The notes under the pieces were generated by a model, which did no database searches, was not told the origin of the DNA, and worked only from the letters and a program-made list of their open reading frames with translations. The translations under genes were made by a program, and so were the position numbers. DNA of 64,000 nt from Poseidonibacter lekithochrous (GTDB lineage: Bacteria; Campylobacterota; Campylobacteria; Campylobacterales; Arcobacteraceae), in contig NZ_CP054052.1 of assembly GCF_013283835.1 (NCBI RefSeq), forward strand, positions 682,001 through 746,000. The letters are read 5' to 3'. Shown piece after piece: positions 8,235 to 16,060 of the stretch (within the stretch, counting starts at the first letter, position 1; each line of letters starts with the position of its first letter).

Positions 8235-8543
8235 ATGGAACAATTAGACGTATTAGTATTATTAGATGTTGGTGGACTTGAAGACAAAGAAAAGTTTGAA
8301 AAACATGTGAAAAAAGAAGGTTTTACAGTAGTTGAGGGTGAAGAGTTTGTATATACTGCAAAATCATCAACTACAACTTTTTCAACTAAAGCATATATTT
8401 TAGAAGTGTTTAGAAAAGGATTAACTAAAAACTCTTTTTCTGATGCTAACTTAGTATTTTTACTTAACGAAACACCTTATCCTCCATACTACTTTGATAA
8501 GGAAACAAACGATTTTGAAGAACTAAAAGAAGAAGCTAAATAG
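8235..8543 (+). CDS. Conserved hypothetical protein upstream of mfd
   Basis: A 102-residue acidic cytoplasmic protein with no signal peptide or membrane segment. I do not recognise a domain. It begins MEQLDVLVLLDVGG and alternates short strands and helices. AAGGA precedes the ATG. Its stop codon shares one base with the GTG start of mfd, so translation of the two is probably coupled. Confidence 0.75.
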   Translation: MEQLDVLVLLDVGGLEDKEKFEKHVKKEGFTVVEGEEFVYTAKSSTTTFSTKAYILEVFRKGLTKNSFSDANLVFLLNETPYPPYYFDKETNDFEELKEEAK

Positions 8544-11530
8544 TGAAAGATATTTATGAGTTTCTAAAAGATTTAAAGAATGAAAAACGATTAAAAGAGT
8601 GTCAACTCTTAATCGTAAATGATGATAAACAAGCTCAAGTAGCTTCTGATATTGTCTCTTTCTTAGGGTTTACTCCTTTTGTGTTATCTGATTTTAGAGC
8701 TAACTTTGGGGATGATTTACTTTCATTCTCTGAAGAACTACAAGATATTACGAGATCTTTAAATGGCTTTTATAACTACAAAAAACAAAATAAAATTCTA
8801 ATCTCACCCGTACGAACTATCTCATACCCAATGCCAAAAGATAAGTGTTTTGATAACTTTGAAATCTCTTTTGCTGATACAATCAATGTAGAAGAGTTAA
8901 AATCAAAACTTTACAATTGGGGTTATTACTTCGTAGATATTGTAACATCTGAGGCAGAAGCTTCTATCAGGGGAGATATTATTGATATTTGTCCACTAGG
9001 GAGTGAATTTGGATATAGGGTTTCATTATTTGATGATGAAGTTGAAAGTATCAGAAAGTTTGATATTGAAGACCAAAAATCTTTCAAAGAAGAGATTGAG
9101 ACTTTTACTATAAGTCCCGCTTTTTTAGCTTTAGATGAAAGTACATATGAGCAGATAAATGAACAAGTTCAAAGTGTAAGCTCTGATGCTTTTATTCAAG
9201 ATATTCACTCACTTGGATTTTGGTACTTAAATGACTTAGGGGAATACTTACCTCAAAATATGAGTTCATTTATCACGCAAGAAGCTTTAGAAGAGTTGGA
9301 TGAAGCTTATGTATTTGAAGAGAAAAGATTAAATAAAGATAAGTTTTTAGCAACACCTCAAATATATAAAGCAAGAGATTATCAAGAAATTGCACCTGCA
9401 AATGTAAAAGAGTTTATCTCTTTCCATGAGGGCAAAAAGATTAATATTATCTCAAGCTCAGAAGCTAAAGTTAAATCTTTTGATTTAGAACTAACTGACG
9501 AGAAAATAAACTATATTTATGAACCATATATTCTAAATCTTGTAGGTGATGATGAAGTTATTATCTCACTTAATAAAGAGATAAAAAAACGAAGAAAAAA
9601 GAAAATTAAACTTGTAATTGATGAATTACAAATGAATGATTTTGTAGTACATGAAAAACATGGTATTGGTCAATATAAAGGTATTGAACCTGTAACTGTA
9701 ATGGGTGCGAAAAGAGACTTCGTAATAGTAATGTATGCAGGGGATGATAAACTTCTAATTCCTGTTGAAAATATAGATACAGTAGATAGGTATGTAGCTG
9801 ATGGTAGCTCATACGCTGTTGTGGATAAACTAGGTAAGGGAAGCTTTGCTAAGTTAAAAGAGAAAGTAAAAGATAAACTATTTGCTATCGCAAATGATAT
9901 TATCAAAATGGCAGCAGCACGTGAGCTTGTAAATGGTATTAAGATTAATACTGATAAACAAGTACTTCAAGACTTCCAAACTCATGCAGGATTTGATTAT
10001 ACAAAAGATCAAAGCAGATCAGTTAGAGAAATATTCTCTGATTTAAGTGGTGGTCGAGTAATGGATAGATTACTCTCCGGAGATGTTGGATTTGGTAAAA
10101 CAGAAGTTGCAATGAATGCATTATTAGCTACTGTTTTAGATGATAAACAAGCTCTATTTATCTGTCCTACTACACTTTTAGCAACACAACATTATCATGG
10201 AATGCAAAAGAGATTTGATGAGTATGGTATTACTATGGCTAAGCTTGATGGTAAAACAAGTGCAAAAGAAAAAACAAGTATTAAAAATGGTCTTGCTGAT
10301 GGTTCAATAAAACTTGTTATTGGAACTCACTCACTACTTTCTGTTAAAACGAATGATTTAGCTTTAGTTGTTATTGATGAAGAACATAAGTTTGGCGTAA
10401 AACAAAAAGAGAAATTAAAAGCTCTAAGAGATGATGTCCATATCTTCTCTATGTCTGCAACGCCAATTCCTAGAACTCTAAATCTAGCACTATCTAAACT
10501 AAAAGGTATGAGTAGTTTACTTACTCCTCCAAGTGAGAGATTAGGTGTGAGAACTTATGTAAAAGAGTATAACGATAAACTAATCAAAGAGATTGTTTTA
10601 AGAGAGAAAAGAAGAGGTGGACAATTGTTTTATGTTCATAATAATATTGCCTCTATTGATGCTAAAAAATCTGATTTAGAAGAGATTATTCCAAATATCA
10701 AAATAGAAGTTATTCACTCGAAAATCAAACCAGCAGATGCAGAAAAGCTGCTAGATAGATTTGAGAATAAAGAGTTTGATATTTTACTTGCTACTTCAAT
10801 TGTAGAATCAGGTCTTCACTTACCAAATGCTAACTCAATTATTATTGATGGGGCAGACAGATTCGGTATTGCTGATTTACACCAATTAAGAGGAAGAGTT
10901 GGAAGAAGTGACAAAGAAGGGTTCTGTTATTACGTAGTAGAAGATAAAAAGAAAATTACTGATGATGCAGTAAAAAGACTTGTAGCCTTAGAGTCTAATT
11001 CTTACTTAGGTTCAGGTACTGCTTTAGCTCACCAAGATTTAGAAATCAGAGGTGGTGGAAATATCGTAGGTGAAGCACAAAGTGGACATATTAAACAAAT
11101 AGGATATGGTTTATATCTTAAGATGTTAGAAGATGCTTTAGCGACTCTAAGTGGTGACACAAAAGAAGAGAATAAAACAGTAGATATTAAACTTGCTATT
11201 TCTGCATTTATTAGTGAAGACTATATAGTAGAAGATAGAGTAAGATTAGAATTATATAGAAGATTATCAAAGTGTAGTGATAAAGAAGCTGTATATGTAA
11301 TAGAAGAAGAAATGGAAGATAGATTTGGTAAGCCAGACCTTCCAACAAGTCAATTCTTAGAATTAATCATGATTAAAATCTTAGGATTACAAAAAGGAAT
11401 AAAAACTATCTCATCTTATGAAATGAATATTACCTTTACAAAGTCTGATGATACAAAAGAGAGTATTAAGTCACCATCAAAAGATGATGATGATATTATT
11501 GCTACTACTTTAAGATACTTAAGAAAATAG
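8543..11530 (+). CDS. mfd: Transcription-repair coupling factor
   Basis: A 995-residue Mfd, somewhat shorter than E. coli (about 1150), as is usual in this phylum. Domains in order: degenerate UvrB-like N-terminal region, RNA polymerase interaction domain (about 350-420, beginning NDFVVHEKHGIGQYKGIE), RecG-like motor with Walker A GDVGFGKTE, Walker B DEEH and SATPIPRTLNL, helicase C domain with QLRGRVGRS, and a C-terminal TRCF domain. It removes stalled RNA polymerase at lesions and recruits UvrA. The start is GTG at 8543, overlapping the preceding stop. Confidence 0.96.
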   Translation: MKDIYEFLKDLKNEKRLKECQLLIVNDDKQAQVASDIVSFLGFTPFVLSDFRANFGDDLLSFSEELQDITRSLNGFYNYKKQNKILISPVRTISYPMPKDKCFDNFEISFADTINVEELKSKLYNWGYYFVDIVTSEAEASIRGDIIDICPLGSEFGYRVSLFDDEVESIRKFDIEDQKSFKEEIETFTISPAFLALDESTYEQINEQVQSVSSDAFIQDIHSLGFWYLNDLGEYLPQNMSSFITQEALEELDEAYVFEEKRLNKDKFLATPQIYKARDYQEIAPANVKEFISFHEGKKINIISSSEAKVKSFDLELTDEKINYIYEPYILNLVGDDEVIISLNKEIKKRRKKKIKLVIDELQMNDFVVHEKHGIGQYKGIEPVTVMGAKRDFVIVMYAGDDKLLIPVENIDTVDRYVADGSSYAVVDKLGKGSFAKLKEKVKDKLFAIANDIIKMAAARELVNGIKINTDKQVLQDFQTHAGFDYTKDQSRSVREIFSDLSGGRVMDRLLSGDVGFGKTEVAMNALLATVLDDKQALFICPTTLLATQHYHGMQKRFDEYGITMAKLDGKTSAKEKTSIKNGLADGSIKLVIGTHSLLSVKTNDLALVVIDEEHKFGVKQKEKLKALRDDVHIFSMSATPIPRTLNLALSKLKGMSSLLTPPSERLGVRTYVKEYNDKLIKEIVLREKRRGGQLFYVHNNIASIDAKKSDLEEIIPNIKIEVIHSKIKPADAEKLLDRFENKEFDILLATSIVESGLHLPNANSIIIDGADRFGIADLHQLRGRVGRSDKEGFCYYVVEDKKKITDDAVKRLVALESNSYLGSGTALAHQDLEIRGGGNIVGEAQSGHIKQIGYGLYLKMLEDALATLSGDTKEENKTVDIKLAISAFISEDYIVEDRVRLELYRRLSKCSDKEAVYVIEEEMEDRFGKPDLPTSQFLELIMIKILGLQKGIKTISSYEMNITFTKSDDTKESIKSPSKDDDDIIATTLRYLRK

Positions 11531-11555
11531 TTCTAGATAAAATATAGGAAAATAG

Positions 11556-12452
11556 ATGAAAAACTTATACCCATACTTTAGTCAAAATCCTTTAGATAGA
11601 TTAGATCAAGTAAGAGCAGATAAAAAAGAGTTTGATAGATTATTAGATGATTCAAATTCTTTATTTCTTGTTTTTGATGATGCTAATATTATTGTAGATG
11701 AGGTAAATAAGAAGTATTTGTTTTCCCAAGATATTTTTGAGAACTATGATGTGAATAAAGAAGAGATAGTTCTTCTTGGTAGTTTTGAGGGTATTACTTA
11801 TTTTGCTTTTACTTTAAAAGATGAACTAAAGAAAGATTTATCAAAAATTCCATTACGAGAGTCTGTAAATCTTGATTTTATAAATGAAGATAAGTTTGGA
11901 ATACTAGCTCAAGGAGCATCTGTTTTAAACTGGCATAACTCTCATAAGTTTTGCTCATCATGTGGAGCTAGTACTTCTCTTACTAAAGCTGGATGGAGAA
12001 GAGATTGTGATGTTTGTAAAACTGAGCATTTCCCAAGAGTTGATTCTGTTGTTATTATGCTTGTAACTTTTGGAGAATATTGTCTTCTTGGACGTGGAGT
12101 TAATTTCAAAGAAGGAAGATACTCTTGTCTTGCAGGTTTTGTTGAGTCTGGGGAGAGTTTAGAAGAAGCAGCAAAAAGAGAACTTTTTGAAGAAGCAGGA
12201 ATTGAAGGTTATGATGTAGAGTATGTAGCCTCTCAACCTTGGCCTTTTCCTTCTACTTTGATGATTGGTATGAGAATGAAAGCAAAAAGCCAAGAGCTTA
12301 ATCTAGACCCTCATGAAATAGCAGATGCTATATGGGTTCATAAAGATGAAATAAAAGATGTCTTATCAAATAAAAAAACTTCTACTTTCACAATACCAGA
12401 TAAAATAGCTATTGCTCGTAATTTACTTGAGGTTTGGATAGAAGAAAAATAA
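11556..12452 (+). CDS. nudC: NAD+ diphosphatase / deNADding hydrolase
   Basis: A 298-residue Nudix enzyme that splits NAD(H) and removes NAD caps from RNA. A four-cysteine zinc ribbon lies near 130-152 (CSSCG then CDVCK). The Nudix box runs from GFVESGESLEEAA to REL-EEAGI, and SQPWPFPSTLM is the NudC-specific SQPWPFPxS motif that separates it from other Nudix proteins. It follows mfd by 25 bases with an AGGA site. Confidence 0.94.
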   Translation: MKNLYPYFSQNPLDRLDQVRADKKEFDRLLDDSNSLFLVFDDANIIVDEVNKKYLFSQDIFENYDVNKEEIVLLGSFEGITYFAFTLKDELKKDLSKIPLRESVNLDFINEDKFGILAQGASVLNWHNSHKFCSSCGASTSLTKAGWRRDCDVCKTEHFPRVDSVVIMLVTFGEYCLLGRGVNFKEGRYSCLAGFVESGESLEEAAKRELFEEAGIEGYDVEYVASQPWPFPSTLMIGMRMKAKSQELNLDPHEIADAIWVHKDEIKDVLSNKKTSTFTIPDKIAIARNLLEVWIEEK

Positions 12453-12468
12453 AACAAGGAAAGTTAAT

Positions 12469-12963
12469 ATGTTAGAGATTATTCAAAATACACCAATATG
12501 GGTATTTATTCTTTTTGTATTTTTAGTTTTTCTTGGACTTTTGCAAACAAAAGATAAAAAGTTATCTATAAATAAGATTCTTATTTTTCCTGCTATTATG
12601 CTTCTTTTATCATATTTAGGAGTAGTTAGTGCTTTTGGATTTGATATTCAAAGTAATATTTCTTATTTATTAGGTTTAGGTATTGGAGTTTATTTATCAT
12701 ATTTTTTTAAAATTCCTAGAAAAAGTACTTATGATTTAAAAGAAGGACTATTTTTTATAAAGGGTAGTTTTCTACCTTTTTATTTAATAATGAGTATTTT
12801 TCTTCTTAAGTATTATGTGGGTGTTGTAACAGCAAAAGAATTAGAATTTATACATGATTTATCATTTGTAGTATTGATTTCTTTATTTTATGGTTTATTC
12901 TCAGGAGTCTTTTTGGGAAGGTTATTAGTCTTATTAAAAATAAAAAAGGGAAAGGATAATTAA
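12469..12963 (+). CDS. Small membrane protein, DUF6622-like
   Basis: A 164-residue protein with four or five membrane segments and the opening NTPIWVFILFVFLVFLGLLQ, which resembles the DUF6622 family (function unknown). An AAGGA site precedes the ATG and the gene follows nudC by 16 bases. Its last codons form one arm of the downstream terminator. Confidence 0.7.
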   Translation: MLEIIQNTPIWVFILFVFLVFLGLLQTKDKKLSINKILIFPAIMLLLSYLGVVSAFGFDIQSNISYLLGLGIGVYLSYFFKIPRKSTYDLKEGLFFIKGSFLPFYLIMSIFLLKYYVGVVTAKELEFIHDLSFVVLISLFYGLFSGVFLGRLLVLLKIKKGKDN

Positions 12964-13052
12964 ATCCTTTCCCTTTTTTTATGATTTTAATTTTAGGAGA
13001 GTTTATAAAATCAATATTAATACATCAAACTAGTTCGCGCTAATTTAATTAT
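12938..13052 (-). ncRNA. Candidate small RNA, array unit A
   Basis: From a predicted start about 7 bases after the -10 box, the RNA would begin with a 10-bp hairpin (ATTAAATTAG with CTAGTTTGAT, loop CGCGAA), pass through an A/U-rich linker, present CUCUCCU (complement of 12995-13001), and end at the strong hairpin followed by T6. It is the best terminated of the four units. No open reading frame of note is present on this strand. No expression evidence is available. Confidence 0.5.
12942..12980. terminator. Strong bidirectional terminator
   Basis: GGGAAAGGAT (12948-12957) pairs with ATCCTTTCCC (12964-12973), with A6 before and T7 after, so it works in both directions. On the plus strand it ends the nudC-membrane-protein transcript; on the minus strand it would end small-RNA unit A. 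Confidence 0.85.
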
Positions 13053-13058
13053 GAAAAC

Positions 13059-13089
13059 AGTATAAATAAAAATAATGTGGTTTTAGTGT
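13059..13089 (-). promoter_or_regulatory. Promoter and upstream element of array unit A
   Basis: On the minus strand a TATACT box occupies 13064-13059. A 20-bp upstream element spans 13089-13070, carrying CAC and, ten bases nearer the box, ACA. The same layout, with identical distance, recurs in units B, C and D. Confidence 0.5.
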
Positions 13090-13108
13090 GTATAGATAAA
13101 AAATGGAT

Positions 13109-13157
13109 AATGTTACAACAAAATGGGGTTCATTGGCTATATGATTGTTGTAACATT
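13109..13157. repeat. Perfect 13-bp inverted repeat with 23-base loop
   Basis: AATGTTACAACAA (13109-13121) and TTGTTGTAACATT (13145-13157) are exact reverse complements. The element sits between units A and B and belongs to neither. On the plus strand a TATAGA box at 13091-13096 lies just before it and a hairpin with T6 (13187-13211) after it, so it could be the 5' stem of a separate plus-strand RNA. It could also be an operator. Confidence 0.5.
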
Positions 13158-13183
13158 TCCATCTCTTTAGAAATCATTAATCT

Positions 13184-13277
13184 GTTAAAGAAGGAAATCT
13201 TTGCCTTTTTTCAATCAAGGAGAAAAGAAAGCATTATTTATAATATTTAATAAGCTAGTTCGCATTCTAACTTACTA
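13184..13277 (-). ncRNA. Candidate small RNA, array unit B
   Basis: The predicted RNA has a 10-bp 5' hairpin (AGTAAGTTAG with CTAGCTTATT, including G-U pairs, loop AATGCGAA), then UUUUCUCCUU (complement of the AAGGAGAA at 13217-13224) and a final hairpin (13187-13194 with 13204-13211). Its anti-Shine-Dalgarno stretch is the shortest of the four, and the minus strand lacks a T-run after the last hairpin, so this unit may be decaying. Confidence 0.4.
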
Positions 13278-13283
13278 GTTATT

Positions 13284-13314
13284 ATTATAAATAAAAAAAA
13301 TGTAAAGATGGTGT
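13284..13314 (-). promoter_or_regulatory. Promoter and upstream element of array unit B
   Basis: TATAAT at 13289-13284 on the minus strand, with the 20-bp element at 13314-13295 containing CACCA and ACA at the shared spacing. Confidence 0.5.
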
Positions 13315-13346
13315 ATTGTCTTACTTTTTACGAATTTCTGCAAATG

Positions 13347-13457
13347 GGGAAAGGGAAGGAAGCACCACTTTCCCTTTCAAATTTAATTTAGGAGGAGTTT
13401 GAAGAAAGCAGAAATCGCAATACTTCACAATAAATTAACTCTCGCTAACTTATCTCT
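13347..13457 (-). ncRNA. Candidate small RNA, array unit C
   Basis: The predicted RNA starts with an 8-bp hairpin (ATAAGTTA with TAATTTAT, loop GCGAGAGT), then shows ACUCCUCCU (complement of 13390-13397, a full anti-Shine-Dalgarno core), and ends in a hairpin made by GAAAGGGAA (13349-13357) and TTCCCTTTC (13370-13378). The hairpin is followed by C-rich rather than T-rich sequence on this strand. The plus strand could be read as AGGAGGAG plus a TTG-started 23-codon frame, which I consider less likely. Confidence 0.5.
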
Positions 13458-13463
13458 GAAAAG

Positions 13464-13494
13464 ATTATAAAAGTAAAATGTGTCAAAATAGTGT
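13464..13494 (-). promoter_or_regulatory. Promoter and upstream element of array unit C
   Basis: TATAAT at 13469-13464 on the minus strand; the upstream element at 13494-13475 reads ACACTATTTT then GACACATTTT, a clear 10-base direct repeat. One-turn direct repeats are the usual target of OmpR-type response regulators. Confidence 0.55.
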
Positions 13495-13562
13495 TAAAAA
13501 ATATGATTTAAAAAGAATTTTAAAATTTATGAAAAGATAATATATTAATTGATTAGTTAAGT

Positions 13563-13688
13563 TGAAAGAAGAAGTAGAAAGTAGCACAAATACTTTCTCT
13601 TCTTTTATTACCAAGGAGGAGTATAAAGAAAACTATATGGGTCTATATGTCTTCAGTTCTAAACTGATATGCTGTTTAGCTAACTCTG
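13563..13688 (-). ncRNA. Candidate small RNA, array unit D
   Basis: The predicted RNA carries a 5' hairpin (CTAAAC with GTTTAG, plus AGTT with AACT across a 2-base bulge), then UUUUCUUUAUACUCCUCCUU (complement of 13614-13633) and a long hairpin at 13564-13606 (AGAAAGTA with TACTTTCT, AAAGAAGA with TCTTCTTT, one bulge). The anti-Shine-Dalgarno stretch is complementary to the leuL translation start region at 56811-56827. The unit begins 62 bases after the stop codon of the upstream nuclease-fold gene. Confidence 0.5.
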
Positions 13689-13694
13689 AGTAAC

Positions 13695-13725
13695 ATTATA
13701 TATTTTCAAAGTGTGTTAATGGTGG
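13695..13725 (-). promoter_or_regulatory. Promoter and upstream element of array unit D
   Basis: TATAAT at 13700-13695 on the minus strand and the 20-bp element at 13725-13706 (CCACCATTAA then CACACTTTGA), at the same distance as in the other units. Confidence 0.5.
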
Positions 13726-13749
13726 GTTATTTGATAAATATAAAAGAAA

Positions 13750-14751
13750 TTACAAAAATTCTAGTTCACATACCACTTGAGCATGATCACTTTTTAGTAA
13801 TGAACCATCTGGATTATCTTTTAAATGTCCATCCAAAATCTCATAATTACTTATTTGAGCAATTCTATCTTTGTTCTTTTTATTAAAATCATTTGAGATA
13901 AATATATAATCTAAAACATTGCCTTTTCCCGCAAAATGACTAGTAGCAGGTCTTTTTGGATCTTTAGCTTCTGGATGTGGATTATAGACTTTTTTATCAT
14001 GTTGATGATAAGCATCAACTAATGTGAATGTTTCTTTTCTATTTTTATCGTGATACTTATTGTTTGTAAGTGCTTCAATTGTTATTGAAAATTCTTTGTC
14101 ATTTAAATCACACATTAAAACAGAAGCTTTGTTTTTTTGTTTTTTAATATCAAAAAATAGTGATGATGCTTCACATAATCTTTGTTTTAATGCTTTTGAG
14201 TATTTATCTTTTAAAGCTTTATCTACTTGTTCTTTTTTCTGCTCTAATGTATGTGATTTATTAAATACATATTCAAATTCATTTAATCTATTTGATTTTA
14301 GATGACAGATATAAAAAGTTGTATCTATTCCATTTGGTAGAGTAATATTTGCTTTTATAGGAATTCTAGCAAATTTAAAAAAGCCTTCAAAGTAGTGTTT
14401 CTTTAGACTTGGAATATGTGCTTTTACTTCTTGGATATTTGTAATAGGATGCTTTGATGCAATTGCAACAGTAGTACTTACAAAAACTTTTTTATTTTCA
14501 TCTTTTGTTTTTGCAAAATCAACAGTTTGAAAAAACTCAAATCCTAATTCATTCATTAGTATTTTTAAAGCATCTCTTGAGAATACTTCTTGGAAACCAA
14601 TAATATCACAGTTCATTGATAATACTTGTTTTTTAATCCAAGCTTTTTTTTCTTCCCATTGTTCATTATTGAACTTCTCTTTTTTTGTGTACCATGAATA
14701 TGGCGGTTCTACAAACTGAAATAAATTAAATGTTCCTACTCTTATTTTCAT
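13750..14751 (-). CDS. Endonuclease/exonuclease/phosphatase-fold protein
   Basis: A 333-residue cytoplasmic protein of the EEP superfamily (DNase I-like fold), divalent-metal phosphodiesterases. Visible motifs: TFNL near residue 7, the metal ligand Glu55 in GFQEVF, a late MCDLND and the C-terminal KSDHAQVV with the catalytic His. There is no signal peptide. The substrate, nucleic acid or phosphoinositide-like, cannot be decided. It is divergent from a flavoprotein gene; the small-RNA array follows on the same strand. Confidence 0.82.
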   Translation of the reverse strand: MKIRVGTFNLFQFVEPPYSWYTKKEKFNNEQWEEKKAWIKKQVLSMNCDIIGFQEVFSRDALKILMNELGFEFFQTVDFAKTKDENKKVFVSTTVAIASKHPITNIQEVKAHIPSLKKHYFEGFFKFARIPIKANITLPNGIDTTFYICHLKSNRLNEFEYVFNKSHTLEQKKEQVDKALKDKYSKALKQRLCEASSLFFDIKKQKNKASVLMCDLNDKEFSITIEALTNNKYHDKNRKETFTLVDAYHQHDKKVYNPHPEAKDPKRPATSHFAGKGNVLDYIFISNDFNKKNKDRIAQISNYEILDGHLKDNPDGSLLKSDHAQVVCELEFL

Positions 14752-14800
14752 AAACGCAGTATATCCAAATATTCAACAATCTTTGGTTATTATTGCACCC

Positions 14801-16039
14801 ATGAATACAAATTATGATGTAATAGTTGTAGGTTCTGGTGGCGCAGGAATGATTGCTGCCATAACTGCAAGAAAACAAGGCAAAAACGTACTACTTTTAG
14901 AGAAACTACCAAGCTTAGGTGCAAAATTAAAAGCTACTGGTGGTGGAAAATGTAATCTTACTAATACTTTGAGTACTGAAGATTTTATGACTTCATTTGG
15001 AAGAAATGGAAGATTTATGACAACAGCAATTGGCATGTTGAACAAAAAAGATTTATTAGAATTTTTTTTAAGTATTGGAGTTGAAACTGATACTAAAGAT
15101 GGTTTTAGAATATTTCCAAAAAGCCATAGCTCAGCTACAATTATCAAAGCTTTACATGCTGAATTAAACAGATTAGAAGTAGATATTTTATGTGATATGA
15201 AAGTAGAAAGATTACTTTTTGATGGACAAAGTATAACAGGTGTTCAAACTACAAATGAAAAGTTTGATGCTCCTAATGTTATTGTTGCTACTGGTGGATT
15301 AGGTTTTCCTATGCTTGGAGCAAATGGTGATGGTTATGAGTTTGCAAAAGAAGTAGGTCATAAGGTTACAGACCTTTATCCTGCTATGCTTCCTGTCTAT
15401 GTGAAAGAAAAATGGGTAGCAGATTGTACTGCTGATACTATTGCTAAAGCTATTGTAAAAATTGATTTGAAAAAAGCTAAGAAATTAAAAGCAGTTGGGG
15501 ATTTGATTTTTACATCAAAAGGTTTAAGAGGTCCAGTTATTTTAGACTTTTCACGAGAAATCACACCTTTATTAGAAAAATATGATGAAGTTCCACTTCT
15601 TATAAATATGGTAAAAGGTAAAAGTGAAGACGATATATTCCAACATCTTAAAAAACAAGCTTCTTTAAAACCAGATGCAAATGTAGTAGAGCTAATTAGC
15701 TCTTTATTGCCAGCTTCTGTATCAAATGCTTTATGTTTAGAAGTTGGTGCAGATATTAGTAAAAAATTCAAAGATCAAAGTGGACAGGTAAGAAATGATC
15801 TAGTAAAAATTGTATCTAGTACTCCTTTAACTGTTACAGAATCAGTAGGTTTTAAAAAAGCTATGATTACAAGAGGTGGGGTTAGTCTAAAAGAGATTAA
15901 TCCAGAAACTATGCAAAGTAAAATTATCGATGGTTTATACTTTTGTGGAGAAGTTATGGATTTAGATGGACCTTGTGGAGGATATAATCTTCAATGGTCT
16001 TTCTCTAGCGGTAATCTTGCAGGACATTTATACAAATAG
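14801..16039 (+). CDS. HI0933/YhiN-family FAD-dependent oxidoreductase
   Basis: A 412-residue flavoprotein. Residues about 5-20 (DVIVVGSGGAGMIAA) are the FAD-binding dinucleotide fold, KLKATGGGKCNLTN is the family signature, and CGGYNLQWSFSSG closes the FAD site near the C-terminus. The family's substrate is not established. I choose the ATG at 14801; a TTG 18 bases upstream is in frame but adds residues before the FAD fold. A second member of the same family lies at 23631, so the window carries two paralogues. Confidence 0.85.
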   Translation: MNTNYDVIVVGSGGAGMIAAITARKQGKNVLLLEKLPSLGAKLKATGGGKCNLTNTLSTEDFMTSFGRNGRFMTTAIGMLNKKDLLEFFLSIGVETDTKDGFRIFPKSHSSATIIKALHAELNRLEVDILCDMKVERLLFDGQSITGVQTTNEKFDAPNVIVATGGLGFPMLGANGDGYEFAKEVGHKVTDLYPAMLPVYVKEKWVADCTADTIAKAIVKIDLKKAKKLKAVGDLIFTSKGLRGPVILDFSREITPLLEKYDEVPLLINMVKGKSEDDIFQHLKKQASLKPDANVVELISSLLPASVSNALCLEVGADISKKFKDQSGQVRNDLVKIVSSTPLTVTESVGFKKAMITRGGVSLKEINPETMQSKIIDGLYFCGEVMDLDGPCGGYNLQWSFSSGNLAGHLYK

Positions 16040-16060
16040 CAAAAACTGCTATTTGTATAT
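16028..16060. terminator. Bidirectional terminator between convergent genes
   Basis: TACAAATAGCA (16031-16041) pairs with TGCTATTTGTA (16047-16057) around a 5-base loop, with further A-T pairs on both sides. It overlaps the ends of both convergent genes. Confidence 0.75.

Larger units (their letters stand above)
12942..13725 (-). repeat. Four-unit degenerate tandem array in a gene-free stretch
   Basis: The 786 bases between the membrane-protein gene and the nuclease gene hold no convincing protein gene. They contain four units of about 120-235 bases with the same order of parts, read on the minus strand: a TATAAT-like box with a 20-bp upstream element, a 5' hairpin, a C/U-rich stretch complementary to a Shine-Dalgarno sequence, and a purine/pyrimidine hairpin. 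The parts are conserved in spacing but the linkers have diverged. I read this as a small-RNA gene array. Confidence 0.6.

Noticed and set aside
9606-9906. Two antisense frames in mfd
   Set aside because: Both lie opposite the conserved polymerase-interaction region and have low-complexity composition.
13390-13470. Mini-frames after AGGAGGAG on the plus strand of the array (for example a TTG-started 23-codon frame in unit C)
   Set aside because: The four units would need four different or missing start codons, and the peptides differ in length and sequence. Promoter boxes and spacing favour the minus strand. I keep this as the alternative reading.
12942-13725. CRISPR array
   Set aside because: The units are long, divergent, and carry promoter and hairpin parts; there are no identical short repeats with regular spacers and no cas genes.
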